Notes: a model not told the origin generated them from the letters alone. Positions 25,333-35,618 are shown, counted from the stretch's first letter. The stretch: 40,713 nt of DNA from Halomonas alkalisoli (GCF_021412585.1 NZ_JAKCMI010000001.1:1-40713), one strand, 5' to 3'. Translations and numbers: made by a program.

Positions 25333-26259
25333 TCAGGGCACCGGCGGCAGGTCGATTTCGTCGCTGCGCTGTATCCCTTCCGTCATCTGGCGGCACAGCC
25401 GCAGGAATTCGCGCATGCCGGTGGCGAGGTACTTGTGGCGGTGCCAGATGAAGGCGAATTGCCGGCTCAGGTCCAGCTCCGGCGTGGGGATCGGCACCAG
25501 GCTGCCGCGGCGAAAGGCGTCGCGCAGGGCCAGCTTCGAGACGCAGCCGATACCCAGCCCCGACTCCACTGCCCGCTTGATCCCCTCGGTATGCTCCAGC
25601 TCCAGCAGGATGTTGAAGCGGCCGCGCCGGTGCCGTGTGGCATGCTCCAGCGTCAGCCGCGTGCCGGAGCCCTGCTCGCGCATGATCCAGTCGGCACGCA
25701 GCAGCTTGTCCATGTCCACCTCGCCGACATTGGCCAGCGGATGACGCGGTGAGCAGAAGACGGCCAGCTCGTCCTCCACCCAGGGTTGCATCACCACGTC
25801 CTCATGCTGGCAATCACCCTCGATCAGACCCAGATCAAGTTCGTGATGCACGATCCGCTCGATAATGGCACTGGTATTGCGCACCTGCAGCCGTACCCGG
25901 CTGTCGGGATGGCGCTGCATGAAATCGCTGATCAGCAGCGTGGCAAGGTAGTTGCCGATCGTCAGCGTTGCCCCCACGTCCAGCGAGCCGACGCCGCGCT
26001 GGCCGCGCAGCAGTTCCTCGATTTCCTCGGCCCGGTCGAGCAGGGCCACGGCCTTGGGCAGCAGTTGGAAGCCCAGTGCATTGAGCTTCAGGCGCTTGCC
26101 GATACGGTCGAGCAGCTGGCAATCGAACTGCCGCTCGAGCTCCGAGAGAGCCGTGCTGGCCGCCGACTGAGATAGCGACAGTACCCTGGCGGCGTGGGAG
26201 ACGCTCTCGTGCTGGGCGACGGCGACGAACACTTCCAGTTGGCGCAGGGTGTAGCGCAT
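25333..26259 (-). CDS. finR: LysR-family regulator, probably FinR
   Basis: A 308-residue LysR-type regulator. The N-terminal winged helix-turn-helix (TLRQLEVFVAVAQHESVSHAARVLSLSQSAAS) is followed by a co-inducer domain with LDVGATLTIGNYLA. It is divergent from fpr, the arrangement known for finR in Pseudomonas, where FinR activates the ferredoxin-NADP reductase gene under redox stress or sulfur/iron limitation. The name rests on that context plus the family, not on a distinctive motif. GGAGAG lies 5 bases before the ATG. The gene converges on the chemoreceptor with a 21-bp gap. Confidence 0.85.
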   Translation of the reverse strand: MRYTLRQLEVFVAVAQHESVSHAARVLSLSQSAASTALSELERQFDCQLLDRIGKRLKLNALGFQLLPKAVALLDRAEEIEELLRGQRGVGSLDVGATLTIGNYLATLLISDFMQRHPDSRVRLQVRNTSAIIERIVHHELDLGLIEGDCQHEDVVMQPWVEDELAVFCSPRHPLANVGEVDMDKLLRADWIMREQGSGTRLTLEHATRHRRGRFNILLELEHTEGIKRAVESGLGIGCVSKLALRDAFRRGSLVPIPTPELDLSRQFAFIWHRHKYLATGMREFLRLCRQMTEGIQRSDEIDLPPVP

Positions 26260-26293
26260 GGCATCTCTCCAGGTAGTGGCATATTCACATTAT

Positions 26294-26348
26294 AGATATG
26301 CTTTATCCAAACTACCCATTTAACAGATATGCTGCGAGCGCTTAGAAT
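26294..26348 (+). promoter_or_regulatory. fpr promoter with upstream direct repeats
   Basis: A good sigma-70 promoter, TTAACA (26320-26325), 17 bp, TAGAAT (26343-26348), points at fpr. AGATATGCT occurs at 26294-26302 and again at 26325-26333, exactly 31 bp or three helical turns apart. The second copy overlaps the -35/spacer. This fits two LysR-regulator contacts on one DNA face, though direct repeats are not the usual T-N11-A dyad. Confidence 0.6.
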
Positions 26349-26405
26349 TAGTATCAAAGTTGAAGCGGCGACGTTATTCGCCAATGGAATATCAAGGAGC
26401 CGGTC

Positions 26406-27182
26406 GTGAGCAAGTTTGCCCTGGAAGAGGTCCTCAGCGTCCACCACTGGAACGACACCCTGTTCAGTTTCCGCACCACCCGTGAGCGCAGCCTGCGCTT
26501 CAAGAACGGTCAGTTCGTCATGATCGGCCTGGAAGTGAACGGCAAGCCGCTGATGCGCGCCTACTCCATCGCCAGCCCCAACTACGAGGATCACCTTGAG
26601 TTCTTCAGCATCAAGGTCCCCGATGGTCCGCTGACGTCGCGGCTGCAGCATCTCAAGGTGGGCGACCAGATCATGGTCAGCCGCAAGCCGACCGGCACGC
26701 TGGTGACCGACGACCTGCTACCGGGCCGCAATCTCTATCTGCTCTCCACCGGCACCGGCCTGGCGCCGTTCATGAGCCTGATCCAGGATCCGGAAGCCTA
26801 CGAGCGCTACGAGAAGATCGTGCTGATCCACGGCGTGCGCAGCGTGAGCGAACTGGCCTATGCCGACTTCATCCAGAAGGAGCTGCCGGCTCACGAATAC
26901 CTGGGCGACGAGATCAGCGAGAAGCTGGTCTACTACCCCACCGTGACCCGTGAGGAGTTCCACACCATGGGGCGACTGACCGACCATATCCGCAGCGGCA
27001 AGCTGGCCGAGGATACCGGCCTGCCCCAGCTGGACCCCAAGCAGGATCGCGCCATGATCTGCGGCAGCCCGGCGATGCTCGACGAGACCAGCGCCCTGCT
27101 CGACGACCTGGGATTCAATATCTCGCCACGCATGGGCGAGCCCGGCGACTACGTGATCGAGCGGGCCTTCGTCGAGAAGTAA
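26406..27182 (+). CDS. fpr: Ferredoxin--NADP(+) reductase
   Basis: A 258-residue cytoplasmic flavoenzyme moving electrons between NADPH and ferredoxin or flavodoxin, used in oxidative stress and Fe-S maintenance. The FAD-binding motif is R51-A-Y-S54 and the NADP-binding region GTGLAPF at 116-122. The protein ends FVEK, the tail of the bacterial subclass. The start is GTG at 26406 with AAGGAG 6 bases upstream. It is transcribed divergently from finR and closed by a strong terminator. Confidence 0.96.
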   Translation: MSKFALEEVLSVHHWNDTLFSFRTTRERSLRFKNGQFVMIGLEVNGKPLMRAYSIASPNYEDHLEFFSIKVPDGPLTSRLQHLKVGDQIMVSRKPTGTLVTDDLLPGRNLYLLSTGTGLAPFMSLIQDPEAYERYEKIVLIHGVRSVSELAYADFIQKELPAHEYLGDEISEKLVYYPTVTREEFHTMGRLTDHIRSGKLAEDTGLPQLDPKQDRAMICGSPAMLDETSALLDDLGFNISPRMGEPGDYVIERAFVEK

Positions 27183-27199
27183 ATCCCGCCACTGACGGA

Positions 27200-27230
27200 A
27201 AAACCACCTGTGCAGACAGGTGGTTTTTTC
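27200..27230. terminator. Bidirectional terminator between fpr and glnK
   Basis: AAAACCACCTGT (27201-27212) and ACAGGTGGTTTT (27217-27228) form a 12-bp stem around GCAG. A T-run extends to 27230 on the plus strand, and the matching A-run from 27200 serves the minus strand. It therefore ends both fpr and the convergent PII gene. Confidence 0.93.
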
Positions 27231-27250
27231 TGGCCGCCTATTTTCTCTTA

Positions 27251-27658
<408 letters not shown>

Positions 27659-27683
27659 TCAAGCATACACCGCGACGAGCGGG

Positions 27684-27710
27684 AAGAAAAAAGCCCCCTC
27701 GCAAGGGGGC
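27684..27710 (-). terminator. Terminator after amtB
   Basis: On the minus strand GCCCCCT (27710-27704) pairs with AGGGGGC (27699-27693) around a 4-base loop. Six T residues follow (A-run 27687-27692 on the plus strand). It lies 35 bases past the amtB stop and insulates the distal PII gene. Confidence 0.9.
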
Positions 27711-27745
27711 CAGGTGGAGCACGCCAGCTCACGGGGTTGGCGTCG

Positions 27746-28996
27746 TCACTTGTTGGCGACGCTGAACTCGGGGTAGGCCTCCATGCCGCACTCGGCAAGG
27801 TCGACGCCCTCGTACTCTTCTTCTTCGCTGACCCGAATGCCCATCACGGCCTTGAGGATCAGCCAGACAGCCAGGCTGGCAAGGAATACCCAGAGGAAGA
27901 TGGCCAGGCCGCCGATGATCTGCGGACCGAAGCTCGCGTCGCCATTGGTGAGCGGCACTGCCAGCAGGCCCCAGATACCGACGACACCGTGGACCGAGAT
28001 GGCACCGACGGGGTCATCGATCTTCAGCTTGTCGAGGCCGACGATAGCGGCCACCACGATGGCGCCGCCCACGGCACCGATCAGGGTGGCGCCCAGGGCC
28101 GTCGGTGCCAGCGGCTCGGCGGTGATGGCCACCAGGCCGGCCAGGGCGCCGTTGAGGGCCATGGTCAGGTCCGCCTTGCGGAACCACACCTTGGCCAGGA
28201 TCAGCGCGGTGATCACCCCGCCCGCGGCGGCGGCGTTGGTGTTGACCAGTACCTGGGCCACGTTGTTGGCAGAGGCCACGTCGGAAAGCTTCAGCTCCGA
28301 GCCACCGTTGAAGCCGAACCAGCCCATCCACAGGATGAAGGTACCCAGGGTGGCCAGCGGCAGGTTGGCGCCGGGGATGGCGTGGATGCTGCCGTCCTTG
28401 CCGTACTTGCCCTTGCGCGGGCCGAGTATCAGCACACCGGCCAGGGCGGCGGCGGCACCGGCCAGGTGAACGATGCCGGAACCGGCGAAGTCGGAGAAGC
28501 CCACGGCGTCCAGCCAGCCCCCACCCCAGGTCCAGTAGCCCGATACCGGATAGATGACGGCGGTCATCACCACGGCGAAGGCCAGGAAGGCCCACAGCTT
28601 CATGCGCTCGGCGACGGCGCCGGAGACGATGGACATGGCGGTGGCCACGAACACTACCTGGAAGAAGAAGTCGGCGCGCATCGAGTAGTAGGGCGCATCG
28701 TCGCCACCGGCGGTGACGGCCGCCACGCTGTTCTCGCCGCCGATCAGGAAGCCGAGGTTGGGCAGGATGCCACCCTCATTGCCCGAGTACATGATGGTGT
28801 AGCCCACCAGCAGGTACATGGTGCAGGCGATGGCGAACAGGGCGATGTTCTTGGTCAGGATCTCGGCGGTGTTCTTGGAGCGCACCAGGCCGGCCTCGAG
28901 CATCGAGAAGCCGGCGGCCATCCACATCACGAGCACGCCACAGATCAGGAAATAGAAGGTGTCGAGCGCGTAACTCAACTCTGCCAGTTCAGTCAT
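27746..28996 (-). CDS. amtB: Ammonium transporter
   Basis: Trimeric inner-membrane ammonium channel of 416 residues with about eleven helices. The twin pore histidines are H177 (GSGIVHLAGA) and H336 (AISVHGVVGI). It has no cleavable signal peptide, unlike E. coli AmtB; it starts directly MTELAELSYALDTFYF. The C-terminal tail ends in an acidic segment that differs from the E. coli PII-contact tail. GGAGAG precedes the ATG. A PII gene lies 54 bp upstream on the same strand, the usual glnK-amtB coupling; PII binding would block the pore when nitrogen is plentiful. Confidence 0.95.
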   Translation of the reverse strand: MTELAELSYALDTFYFLICGVLVMWMAAGFSMLEAGLVRSKNTAEILTKNIALFAIACTMYLLVGYTIMYSGNEGGILPNLGFLIGGENSVAAVTAGGDDAPYYSMRADFFFQVVFVATAMSIVSGAVAERMKLWAFLAFAVVMTAVIYPVSGYWTWGGGWLDAVGFSDFAGSGIVHLAGAAAALAGVLILGPRKGKYGKDGSIHAIPGANLPLATLGTFILWMGWFGFNGGSELKLSDVASANNVAQVLVNTNAAAAGGVITALILAKVWFRKADLTMALNGALAGLVAITAEPLAPTALGATLIGAVGGAIVVAAIVGLDKLKIDDPVGAISVHGVVGIWGLLAVPLTNGDASFGPQIIGGLAIFLWVFLASLAVWLILKAVMGIRVSEEEEYEGVDLAECGMEAYPEFSVANK

Positions 28997-29050
28997 TGGA
29001 ATCTCTCCAGAGCCCTAGAAAACAGCTTGTCATTGCAAGCGGTGTCGTTA

Positions 29051-29590
<540 letters not shown>

Positions 29591-29673
29591 TCACGGTGGA
29601 GCGGCGAAGGGGAATGCGTCACGGGCAGGCGTTGCGTATCCTGTAGGCAACCTTTTGTGTTGGAGAGAGAACC

Positions 29674-30009
29674 ATGGCGAGTCAAGATCCCATCAGCCGG
29701 CTGGCCCAGCAGCTGGGCGAACGCCTTCAGGGCGCTTCCCAGGCGCCCGAGGAGATCCACAAGGGGGTCCAGCAGGTCGTGCGCGGCGCCTTCGACCGCC
29801 TGGACCTGGTGTCGCGAGAGGACTTCGACATCCTCATGGACGTCATGCAGCGCACTCGCATTCGCGTGGAAGCGCTGGAGCAGCAGGTAAGCGCACTCGA
29901 GGCGGCGCTGGCGGCTCGCGCAGACGAGGCAACAACCGCCGGGACCGCGGCGAAAGTCGACGACGGCCAACCCGAGGAAGACGCCGGCGGCGGCGAAGCC
30001 GGGCGTTGA
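29674..30009 (+). CDS. ubiK: Ubiquinone biosynthesis accessory factor UbiK
   Basis: A 111-residue protein of the BMFP/YqiC family that helps the UbiJ-based Ubi complex in aerobic ubiquinone synthesis. An amphipathic N-terminal part (DPISRLAQQLGERLQG) and the conserved LVSREDFDILMDVMQRTRIRVEALE lead into a coiled coil to about residue 83. A disordered, acidic and glycine-rich tail makes this copy longer than the about 80-95-residue relatives. GGAGAGAG precedes the ATG. Its place between amtB/glnK and comM is the same as in Pseudomonas. Confidence 0.9.
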   Translation: MASQDPISRLAQQLGERLQGASQAPEEIHKGVQQVVRGAFDRLDLVSREDFDILMDVMQRTRIRVEALEQQVSALEAALAARADEATTAGTAAKVDDGQPEEDAGGGEAGR

Positions 30010-30081
30010 CGAGCCGCTCGGCGGCCTTTATGCAGCGGTGCTAATCTGTAGCGATCAAGCACACTGACTGCGAGGGACCGC

Positions 30082-31587
30082 ATGATGCTGGCAATCGTTG
30101 CCACCCGGGCCGGCCTGGGGCTGGAGGCGCCCGAGGTGCTCGTCGAGGTACATCTGGCCAACGGCCTGCCGGGCATGACCCTGGTCGGCCTGCCGGAGGC
30201 CGCGGTCAAGGAGAGCCGCGAGCGAGTGCGCAGCGCCCTGGTCAACGCCGGCTTCGACTTCCCCAACACGCGAAGAATCGTGCTCAACCTGGCGCCCGCC
30301 GACCTGCCCAAGGTCGGCGGGCGCTTCGACCTGCCCATTGCCCTGGGGATCCTGGTGGCCTCCGGCCAGCTGCCCGGCGATGCCCTCGATGGCATCGAAA
30401 GCGTCGGCGAACTGGCGCTGGACGGCCGGCTGCGCCCGATCAGCGGGGTACTGCCCTTGGCGCTGGCCGCACGGCGTGCCGGCCGCAAGCTGATCGTGCC
30501 GCGGGAGTGTGCCGACGAGGCTGCCCTGGCCGGCGACCTTCAGGTGCTGCCCGCCGACCACCTGCTGGAGGTGGTGGCCCATCTGCTGGGCCAGACACCG
30601 ATCGCGGCGCACCAGTTGGAAGCACCGCCGTTATCGCCGGTCATCGAGGGGGATCTGGCCGAGGTGCGGGGGCAGCATCAGGCGCGCCGGGCGCTGGAGA
30701 TCGCCGCCGCGGGCGGCCACAACCTGCTTTTCTCAGGCCCGCCAGGCACCGGCAAGACCATGTTGGCCAGCCGCCTGCCGGGCATCCTGCCGCCGCTGAC
30801 CGAGGATGAGGCCCTGGAAGTGGCCGCCATCCGCTCGGTCTGTGGCCTGCCGCTGTCCGAGCAGTGGGGGCGTCGTCCCTTTCGTGCACCCCACCATACC
30901 GCCAGCGCCGTGGCCCTGGTGGGCGGCGGTTCCTGGCCGCGTCCCGGTGAGATATCCCTGGCCCACCAGGGGGTGCTGTTTCTCGATGAACTGCCCGAGT
31001 TCAGCCGCCATGTCCTGGAGGTGATGCGCGAGCCCATGGAGTCGGGCCGCATCCATATCGCCCGGGCCAACCACGAACGGAAATTTCCGGCGCGATTTCA
31101 GCTGGTGGCGGCAATGAATCCGTGCCCCTGTGGCCACCTGGGGGACCCCCGCCAGGCCTGCCAGTGCACCGCCGCCCAGATCCAGCGCTACCAGTCGCGA
31201 CTCTCGGGGCCGCTGCTGGATCGAATCGACCTGCAGGTGGAGGTGCCGGCCCTGCCGCCGGAACAGCTGACCTCCCGCGAGACGGGGGAAAGCTCGGCGG
31301 AGGTGCGTGAGCGGGTCATGGCGGCCCGCGAGCGCCAGTATGCCCGGGGGGCGCTCAATGCCTATCTGGGAAGCCGGGAGCTGGAGGCGGCCTGTGCCCT
31401 GTCGACGGCGGATCGCGCCTGGCTGGCCGGGGTGCTCGAGCGGCTGCGGCTCTCCGCGCGCGCCTACCATCGGGTGCTGCGGGTGGCGCTGACCCTGGCC
31501 GACCTTGCCGGCAAGCCGCAGCCGGAGCGCGGCGAGCTGATGGAGGCGATCGGCTATCGGCAACTGGATCGTCAGCGCCAGGGCTAA
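30082..31587 (+). CDS. comM: YifB/ComM-family Mg-chelatase-like AAA+ ATPase
   Basis: A 501-residue ATPase. The N-terminal domain is Lon-protease-like (EVHLANGLPGMTLVGLPEAAVKESRERVRSAL). The AAA+ core follows with Walker A GPPGTGKT (219-226), Walker B VLFLDELPEF and the Mg-chelatase C-terminal region. A cysteine cluster, NPCPCGHLGDPRQACQC, lies between the AAA motifs and probably binds metal, as in other ComM proteins. ComM is a hexameric helicase promoting branch migration in natural transformation. Two adjacent ATGs (30082, 30085) are possible starts. Confidence 0.94.
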   Translation: MMLAIVATRAGLGLEAPEVLVEVHLANGLPGMTLVGLPEAAVKESRERVRSALVNAGFDFPNTRRIVLNLAPADLPKVGGRFDLPIALGILVASGQLPGDALDGIESVGELALDGRLRPISGVLPLALAARRAGRKLIVPRECADEAALAGDLQVLPADHLLEVVAHLLGQTPIAAHQLEAPPLSPVIEGDLAEVRGQHQARRALEIAAAGGHNLLFSGPPGTGKTMLASRLPGILPPLTEDEALEVAAIRSVCGLPLSEQWGRRPFRAPHHTASAVALVGGGSWPRPGEISLAHQGVLFLDELPEFSRHVLEVMREPMESGRIHIARANHERKFPARFQLVAAMNPCPCGHLGDPRQACQCTAAQIQRYQSRLSGPLLDRIDLQVEVPALPPEQLTSRETGESSAEVRERVMAARERQYARGALNAYLGSRELEAACALSTADRAWLAGVLERLRLSARAYHRVLRVALTLADLAGKPQPERGELMEAIGYRQLDRQRQG

Positions 31588-31617
31588 GAGGCCGTTTTCA
31601 CGCGACTGCGCTGAGGC

Positions 31618-32097
31618 CTATAGCGCCGTGGCGTCGAATGCGCCCTCGATCTCGGTCTCCCACAGCGCGCTGTCGGCATCGGGCCGATAGAGCGACAGGG
31701 TAAGACGGTAGGGCAGCAATTCGCGGTCGGAGAGCTGCAGGCGCGGCGCAGTGGCTTCCAGCCGGCTCGCCAGGCGCCACTGATGGTCGCCGCTGTCGCC
31801 CGCCATGGCGGGGCGCCAGTCCAGCACCTGCGGGCCATCCGAAATCCGCAGCATGGCCCGGGTCAGGTTTTCCAGGAAGCGTTCGGAGGCGATGCTCAGG
31901 CTGGTATCCACGGATGGTGTATCGAGCAGCAGCACCTGCTCCTGGGGTGGCTGTATTTCTGCCACATGCATCAACCGGTCGGCGGCACGGTCGCTCAGGT
32001 TCTGCAAAGCCCTGCGAATCGGGTCGGGTTCGGGAGGCTGGGCGGCGCAGCCGGCGAGCAGCAGGGCCGTCAATAGTATCGTGGCGTATCTCAGCAT
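31618..32097 (-). CDS. Uncharacterised lipoprotein
   Basis: A 159-residue protein with a clear lipoprotein signal (LLLAGC, lipidated C17). The mature part has no recognised domain but contains a repeated polar beta-like pattern (QWRLASRLEATAPRLQLSDREL, LTLSLYRPDADSALWETEIEG). This resembles small outer-membrane or periplasmic lipoproteins that follow envelope stress or PG genes, though I make no family claim. Its ATG lies inside the end of the upstream hydrolase gene, overlapping by 7 bp, so the two are translated together. Confidence 0.75.
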   Translation of the reverse strand: MLRYATILLTALLLAGCAAQPPEPDPIRRALQNLSDRAADRLMHVAEIQPPQEQVLLLDTPSVDTSLSIASERFLENLTRAMLRISDGPQVLDWRPAMAGDSGDHQWRLASRLEATAPRLQLSDRELLPYRLTLSLYRPDADSALWETEIEGAFDATAL

Positions 32098-33071
32098 CGG
32101 GGCGAAGACTCGTCGAAGGCCTGGGAGGGAAGCTCCAGGTCGACGATGAAGTCGTCCAGGGCCGCGAACAGCGTATGGCGTATGGCCTCCGCTTCATTGA
32201 CCAGGTGATGACGCGCTTCGGGGTGGCGGTGAACGCGTGCATTGGGGAACTTGCGCTCCAGCACCGACAGGTTCCACTCCCAGTCCACGGTCAGGTCCTG
32301 CTCCCCCTGCAGAATCAGCGTGGGTAGCTGGCTTGGGGGAAGCGCCAGCAGCTGCGGCATCCAGCGGCGCATGGCGCTGACCCAGATCATCGACAGGTGC
32401 TCGGGCTGCAGCGGGTCCTGTTCACGCAGGAAGATGGCGAACTCGCTATCGGTGGAATTCTCCCGGAACCGCCGGGGCAGGGTGCGCACGAACGGGCCGA
32501 CCAGCAGGTGCAACCAGCTCGACTGGGACCAGCCCGAGGGGCGCACCAGCGGCGCCAGCAGGGCCAGGCCCGACCAGTGGCCGTCATCGGGTCGGCTGAG
32601 GGCATCGGTGGCGAGGATCGCCGCACCGGTGCTCTGGCCGACCCCGAGCCAGGGCTTGGGCGCCAGCCCCCGGTCGCTCAATTGGTCCTGCAGGGCGCGC
32701 AGGCACTCCCCATAGTGCTCGAAATCGTCGATACAGGCGCGCCGACCGCTGGAGAGACCGTGTCCTGGCAGGTCCCAGAGCACCACGCGCCAGCCGCGCT
32801 CCAGCAGGCGCTCCAGCAGATGGCGATACAAGCCGAGGTGATCGAAGTAGCCGTGCACCACGAAGGCGGTGCCGACCGCCTGGCGGGGGCTCCAGACCTG
32901 GGTCCAGAGCTGATAGCGTTCCGTTTCCAGGTAGCCGACGTAGAGCCCTACGTGCTCGGTCAGCAAGGGCGACAGCCCATAGTAGTCGAGATAGTCGGCC
33001 AGCGGTTCTCCGGCATCCGAGCCGAAAGGAGCGATTGGCCCCAGGCCCTGCAGGGGGGTGAAGTCGGTCAT
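32091..33071 (-). CDS. Alpha/beta hydrolase (S33 / lysophospholipase-like)
   Basis: A 326-residue cytoplasmic hydrolase. An oxyanion HG (VVHGYFDH, about 71-78) and LPGHGLSSG precede the nucleophile S147 in GVGQSTGA. A late ILQGEQDLTVDWEWN supplies the acid and RHHLVNE the base histidine. The family includes monoacylglycerol lipases and lysophospholipases, so a lipid ester substrate is likely. Start 33071 has GGAGG at the best spacing (5 bases); the ATG three bases upstream is too close to it. It is translationally coupled to the lipoprotein gene. The divergent neighbour is glcB. Confidence 0.85.
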   Translation of the reverse strand: MTDFTPLQGLGPIAPFGSDAGEPLADYLDYYGLSPLLTEHVGLYVGYLETERYQLWTQVWSPRQAVGTAFVVHGYFDHLGLYRHLLERLLERGWRVVLWDLPGHGLSSGRRACIDDFEHYGECLRALQDQLSDRGLAPKPWLGVGQSTGAAILATDALSRPDDGHWSGLALLAPLVRPSGWSQSSWLHLLVGPFVRTLPRRFRENSTDSEFAIFLREQDPLQPEHLSMIWVSAMRRWMPQLLALPPSQLPTLILQGEQDLTVDWEWNLSVLERKFPNARVHRHPEARHHLVNEAEAIRHTLFAALDDFIVDLELPSQAFDESSPRC

Positions 33072-33199
33072 CATGTCCTCCGACAGGTAAGCCGGTCGTC
33101 TCACGCGCCGTAGATGGCGGCTGGCAGTCGAATGGTGCTGAAGGCGCAGTTTACACAGGAGTCGTCTAGCCTAGCGATAGGCGATGAAGTGCAGATGTG

Positions 33200-33215
33200 T
33201 TGACCAAATGGTCAA
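33200..33215. promoter_or_regulatory. Perfect palindrome upstream of glcB, candidate operator
   Basis: TTGACCA-AA-TGGTCAA is a perfect 7+7 inverted repeat in the 302-bp gap between the hydrolase and glcB. Its TGGT/ACCA arms recall operators of FadR/GlcC/PdhR-type GntR regulators, a natural class for malate synthase G control. No such regulator is encoded nearby, so the binder is inferred only. Confidence 0.5.
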
Positions 33216-33264
33216 AAACCTGCCTCTTAACCCTATGTCTAGTGCGCTGAACCTTTCACCCGGG

Positions 33265-33295
33265 TTTACATATGGAACAATTTTCCACAAAATTG
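33265..33295 (+). promoter_or_regulatory. Second dyad and possible promoter upstream of glcB
   Basis: TTTACA (33265-33270) with 17 bp to CAAAAT (33288-33293) is a moderate sigma-70 match. CAATTTT (33278-33284) and AAAATTG (33289-33295) form an inverted repeat across the -10. The leader to the glcB ATG would be about 75 bases. This is the AT-richest part of the gap. Confidence 0.35.
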
Positions 33296-33373
33296 GCTTC
33301 ATAGAGTGGTTTCACCCCCACGGATTGCGGCGGCGGATTGTGTCTCGTCCGTTGCCATCACGAGGAGATTCCC

Positions 33374-35548
33374 ATGTCAGAACGCGTCACTCGCCACCGT
33401 CTTCAGGTGGCAGCCGAGCTGGACGGCTTCATTACCGAACAGGCCCTGCCGGGCACCGGCATCGACGCAGAAACCTTCTGGGCCGGTGTCGACGCCATCT
33501 TTCATGATCTGACAGCAAAGAACCGGAATTTGCTCGCCGAACGCGAGAATCTGCAGGAGCGTCTCGACACCTGGCACCGGGAAAACCCCGGCCCGGTGGG
33601 TGATATGGCTGCCTACCGCGGCTTTCTGAAGGAGATCGGCTACCTGGTGGATGCCCCTGCCCAGGTCAAGGTCACCACCGGCAATGTCGATAGCGAAGTC
33701 GCCATTCAGGCCGGCCCGCAGCTGGTGGTACCGGTGAGTAATGCCCGCTATGCGCTGAATGCCGCCAACGCCCGTTGGGGTAGCCTCTACGATGCGCTGT
33801 ACGGTACCGATGCCATCTCCGAAGAGGATGGTGCCGAGAAAGGCACCAGCTTCAACCCCAAGCGCGGTGAGAAGGTCATCGCCTACGCCCGAGGTGTGCT
33901 GGACCGCGCCGCCCCGCTTGCCACCGGATCGCACCGCGAAGCCGTGAAGTATGTCCTGCGTGACGGCCACCTGGTGGTGACCCTGGAGGGCGGCCGAGAG
34001 ACCGGCCTCAAGGATGCCGGCAAGCTGGTGGGTTACACCGGCGAGGCGGCAAGTCCCGACTCGGTGCTGCTGGCCAATCATGGCCTGCACCTGGAGATCC
34101 AGATCGATCCTGCCCACCCGATCGGCAAGACCGACCCGGCCGGCGTCAAGGATCTCGTGGTGGAGGCCGCGCTGACCGCCATCATGGACTGCGAGGACTC
34201 CGTGGCGGCGGTGGATGCCGAGGACAAGGTTGGCGTCTATCGCAACTGGCTGGGCCTGATGCGGGGCGACCTGGAAGAGCAGGTCGCCAAGGGTGGCGAG
34301 ACTATCACTCGCCGCCTGCATGGCGACCGCGACTACACCACCCCCGATGGCGGCAAGCTGACCTTGCCGGGCCGTTCGCTGATGTTCGTGCGCAACGTCG
34401 GCCACCTGATGACCACGCCGGCGGTGCTCGATGCCGACGGCAATGAGCTGCCGGAGGGCATCCTCGATGCCATCGTCACCGGCCTGCTGGCGCTCCACGA
34501 CCTCAACAAGGGCAGCGATGCGCCGCGCAACTCGCGCGCCGGCTCCGTCTACATCGTCAAGCCCAAGATGCATGGCCCGAAGGAAGTGGCGTTCTCCAGC
34601 GAGCTATTCGGCCGCGTGGAAGACCTGCTGGGCATGGCCCGCGATACCCTCAAGATGGGTATCATGGACGAGGAGCGGCGTACCACGGTCAATCTCAAGG
34701 CGTGTATCGCCGAGGCCACTTCCCGGGTGGTGTTCATCAATACCGGCTTCCTCGACCGCACCGGCGACGAGATGCACACCGCCATGGAAGCGGGCCCGAT
34801 GATCCGCAAGGGCGACATGAAGAACGCCGCCTGGATCGCCGCCTACGAGAAGAACAACGTTCAGGTCGGCCTGGCCTGCGGCCTGCGCGGCCGTGCCCAG
34901 ATCGGCAAGGGCATGTGGGCCATGCCGGACCTGATGGCGGCGATGCTCGACCAGAAGGTCGGCCACCCCAAGGCCGGCGCCAACACCGCCTGGGTGCCGT
35001 CGCCCACCGCCGCCACACTGCATGCGCTGCACTATCATCAGGTCGATGTGACCGGCATCCAGCGCGAGCTGGAAGCCCAGGGCGAGCCGGACCTGCTCGA
35101 TGACCTGCTCTCCGTGCCGGTGGCCGCCGAGGCGAACTGGTCCAGCGACGAGATCCAGCAGGAGCTCGACAACAACTGTCAGGGCATCCTCGGCTACGTG
35201 GTGCGCTGGGTCGAACACGGCGTCGGCTGCTCCAAGGTGCCGGATATCCACAACGTCGGCCTGATGGAAGACCGTGCCACCCTGCGCATCTCCAGCCAGC
35301 ATATCGCCAACTGGCTGCACCATGGCGTGGTGGATAGTGCCCGGGTCCAGGAAACCCTGGAGCGCATGGCCAAGGTGGTCGACGAGCAGAACGCCGGGGA
35401 CCCGACCTACACGCCGATGAGCGCCGACTTCAAGGGCTCCTCGGCCTTCCAGGCCGCCTCGGACCTGATCTTCAAGGGGCGCGAGCAGCCCTCCGGCTAC
35501 ACCGAGCCGCTGCTGCACCACTGGCGCGCCGTGCACAAGTCGAAGTAG
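33374..35548 (+). CDS. glcB: Malate synthase G
   Basis: Condenses glyoxylate with acetyl-CoA to malate for growth on acetate, glycolate or fatty acids; 724 residues, the normal length of the monomeric G isoform. Visible family signatures include [28 protein letters not shown], the active-site region [22 protein letters not shown] and [19 protein letters not shown]. The ATG at 33374 has GAGGAG upstream; the longer frame to 33338 is not conserved. It is monocistronic, with operator-like dyads before it and a strong terminator after it. The other glyoxylate and glycolate genes are not in this window. Confidence 0.97.
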   Translation: MSERVTRHRLQVAAELDGFITEQALPGTGIDAETFWAGVDAIFHDLTAKNRNLLAERENLQERLDTWHRENPGPVGDMAAYRGFLKEIGYLVDAPAQVKVTTGNVDSEVAIQAGPQLVVPVSNARYALNAANARWGSLYDALYGTDAISEEDGAEKGTSFNPKRGEKVIAYARGVLDRAAPLATGSHREAVKYVLRDGHLVVTLEGGRETGLKDAGKLVGYTGEAASPDSVLLANHGLHLEIQIDPAHPIGKTDPAGVKDLVVEAALTAIMDCEDSVAAVDAEDKVGVYRNWLGLMRGDLEEQVAKGGETITRRLHGDRDYTTPDGGKLTLPGRSLMFVRNVGHLMTTPAVLDADGNELPEGILDAIVTGLLALHDLNKGSDAPRNSRAGSVYIVKPKMHGPKEVAFSSELFGRVEDLLGMARDTLKMGIMDEERRTTVNLKACIAEATSRVVFINTGFLDRTGDEMHTAMEAGPMIRKGDMKNAAWIAAYEKNNVQVGLACGLRGRAQIGKGMWAMPDLMAAMLDQKVGHPKAGANTAWVPSPTAATLHALHYHQVDVTGIQRELEAQGEPDLLDDLLSVPVAAEANWSSDEIQQELDNNCQGILGYVVRWVEHGVGCSKVPDIHNVGLMEDRATLRISSQHIANWLHHGVVDSARVQETLERMAKVVDEQNAGDPTYTPMSADFKGSSAFQAASDLIFKGREQPSGYTEPLLHHWRAVHKSK

Positions 35549-35586
35549 GTCTGCGTCGGCCCCCGATGGGCCGCACGCAAGGCGTC

Positions 35587-35618
35587 ACGCCCCCGCGACT
35601 CAGCCGCGGGGGCGTTTT
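35587..35618 (+). terminator. Rho-independent terminator after glcB
   Basis: ACGCCCCCGCG (35587-35597) and CGCGGGGGCGT (35605-35615) form an 11-bp stem with a 7-base loop followed by four T residues. It lies about 40 bases after the glcB stop. Confidence 0.9.
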
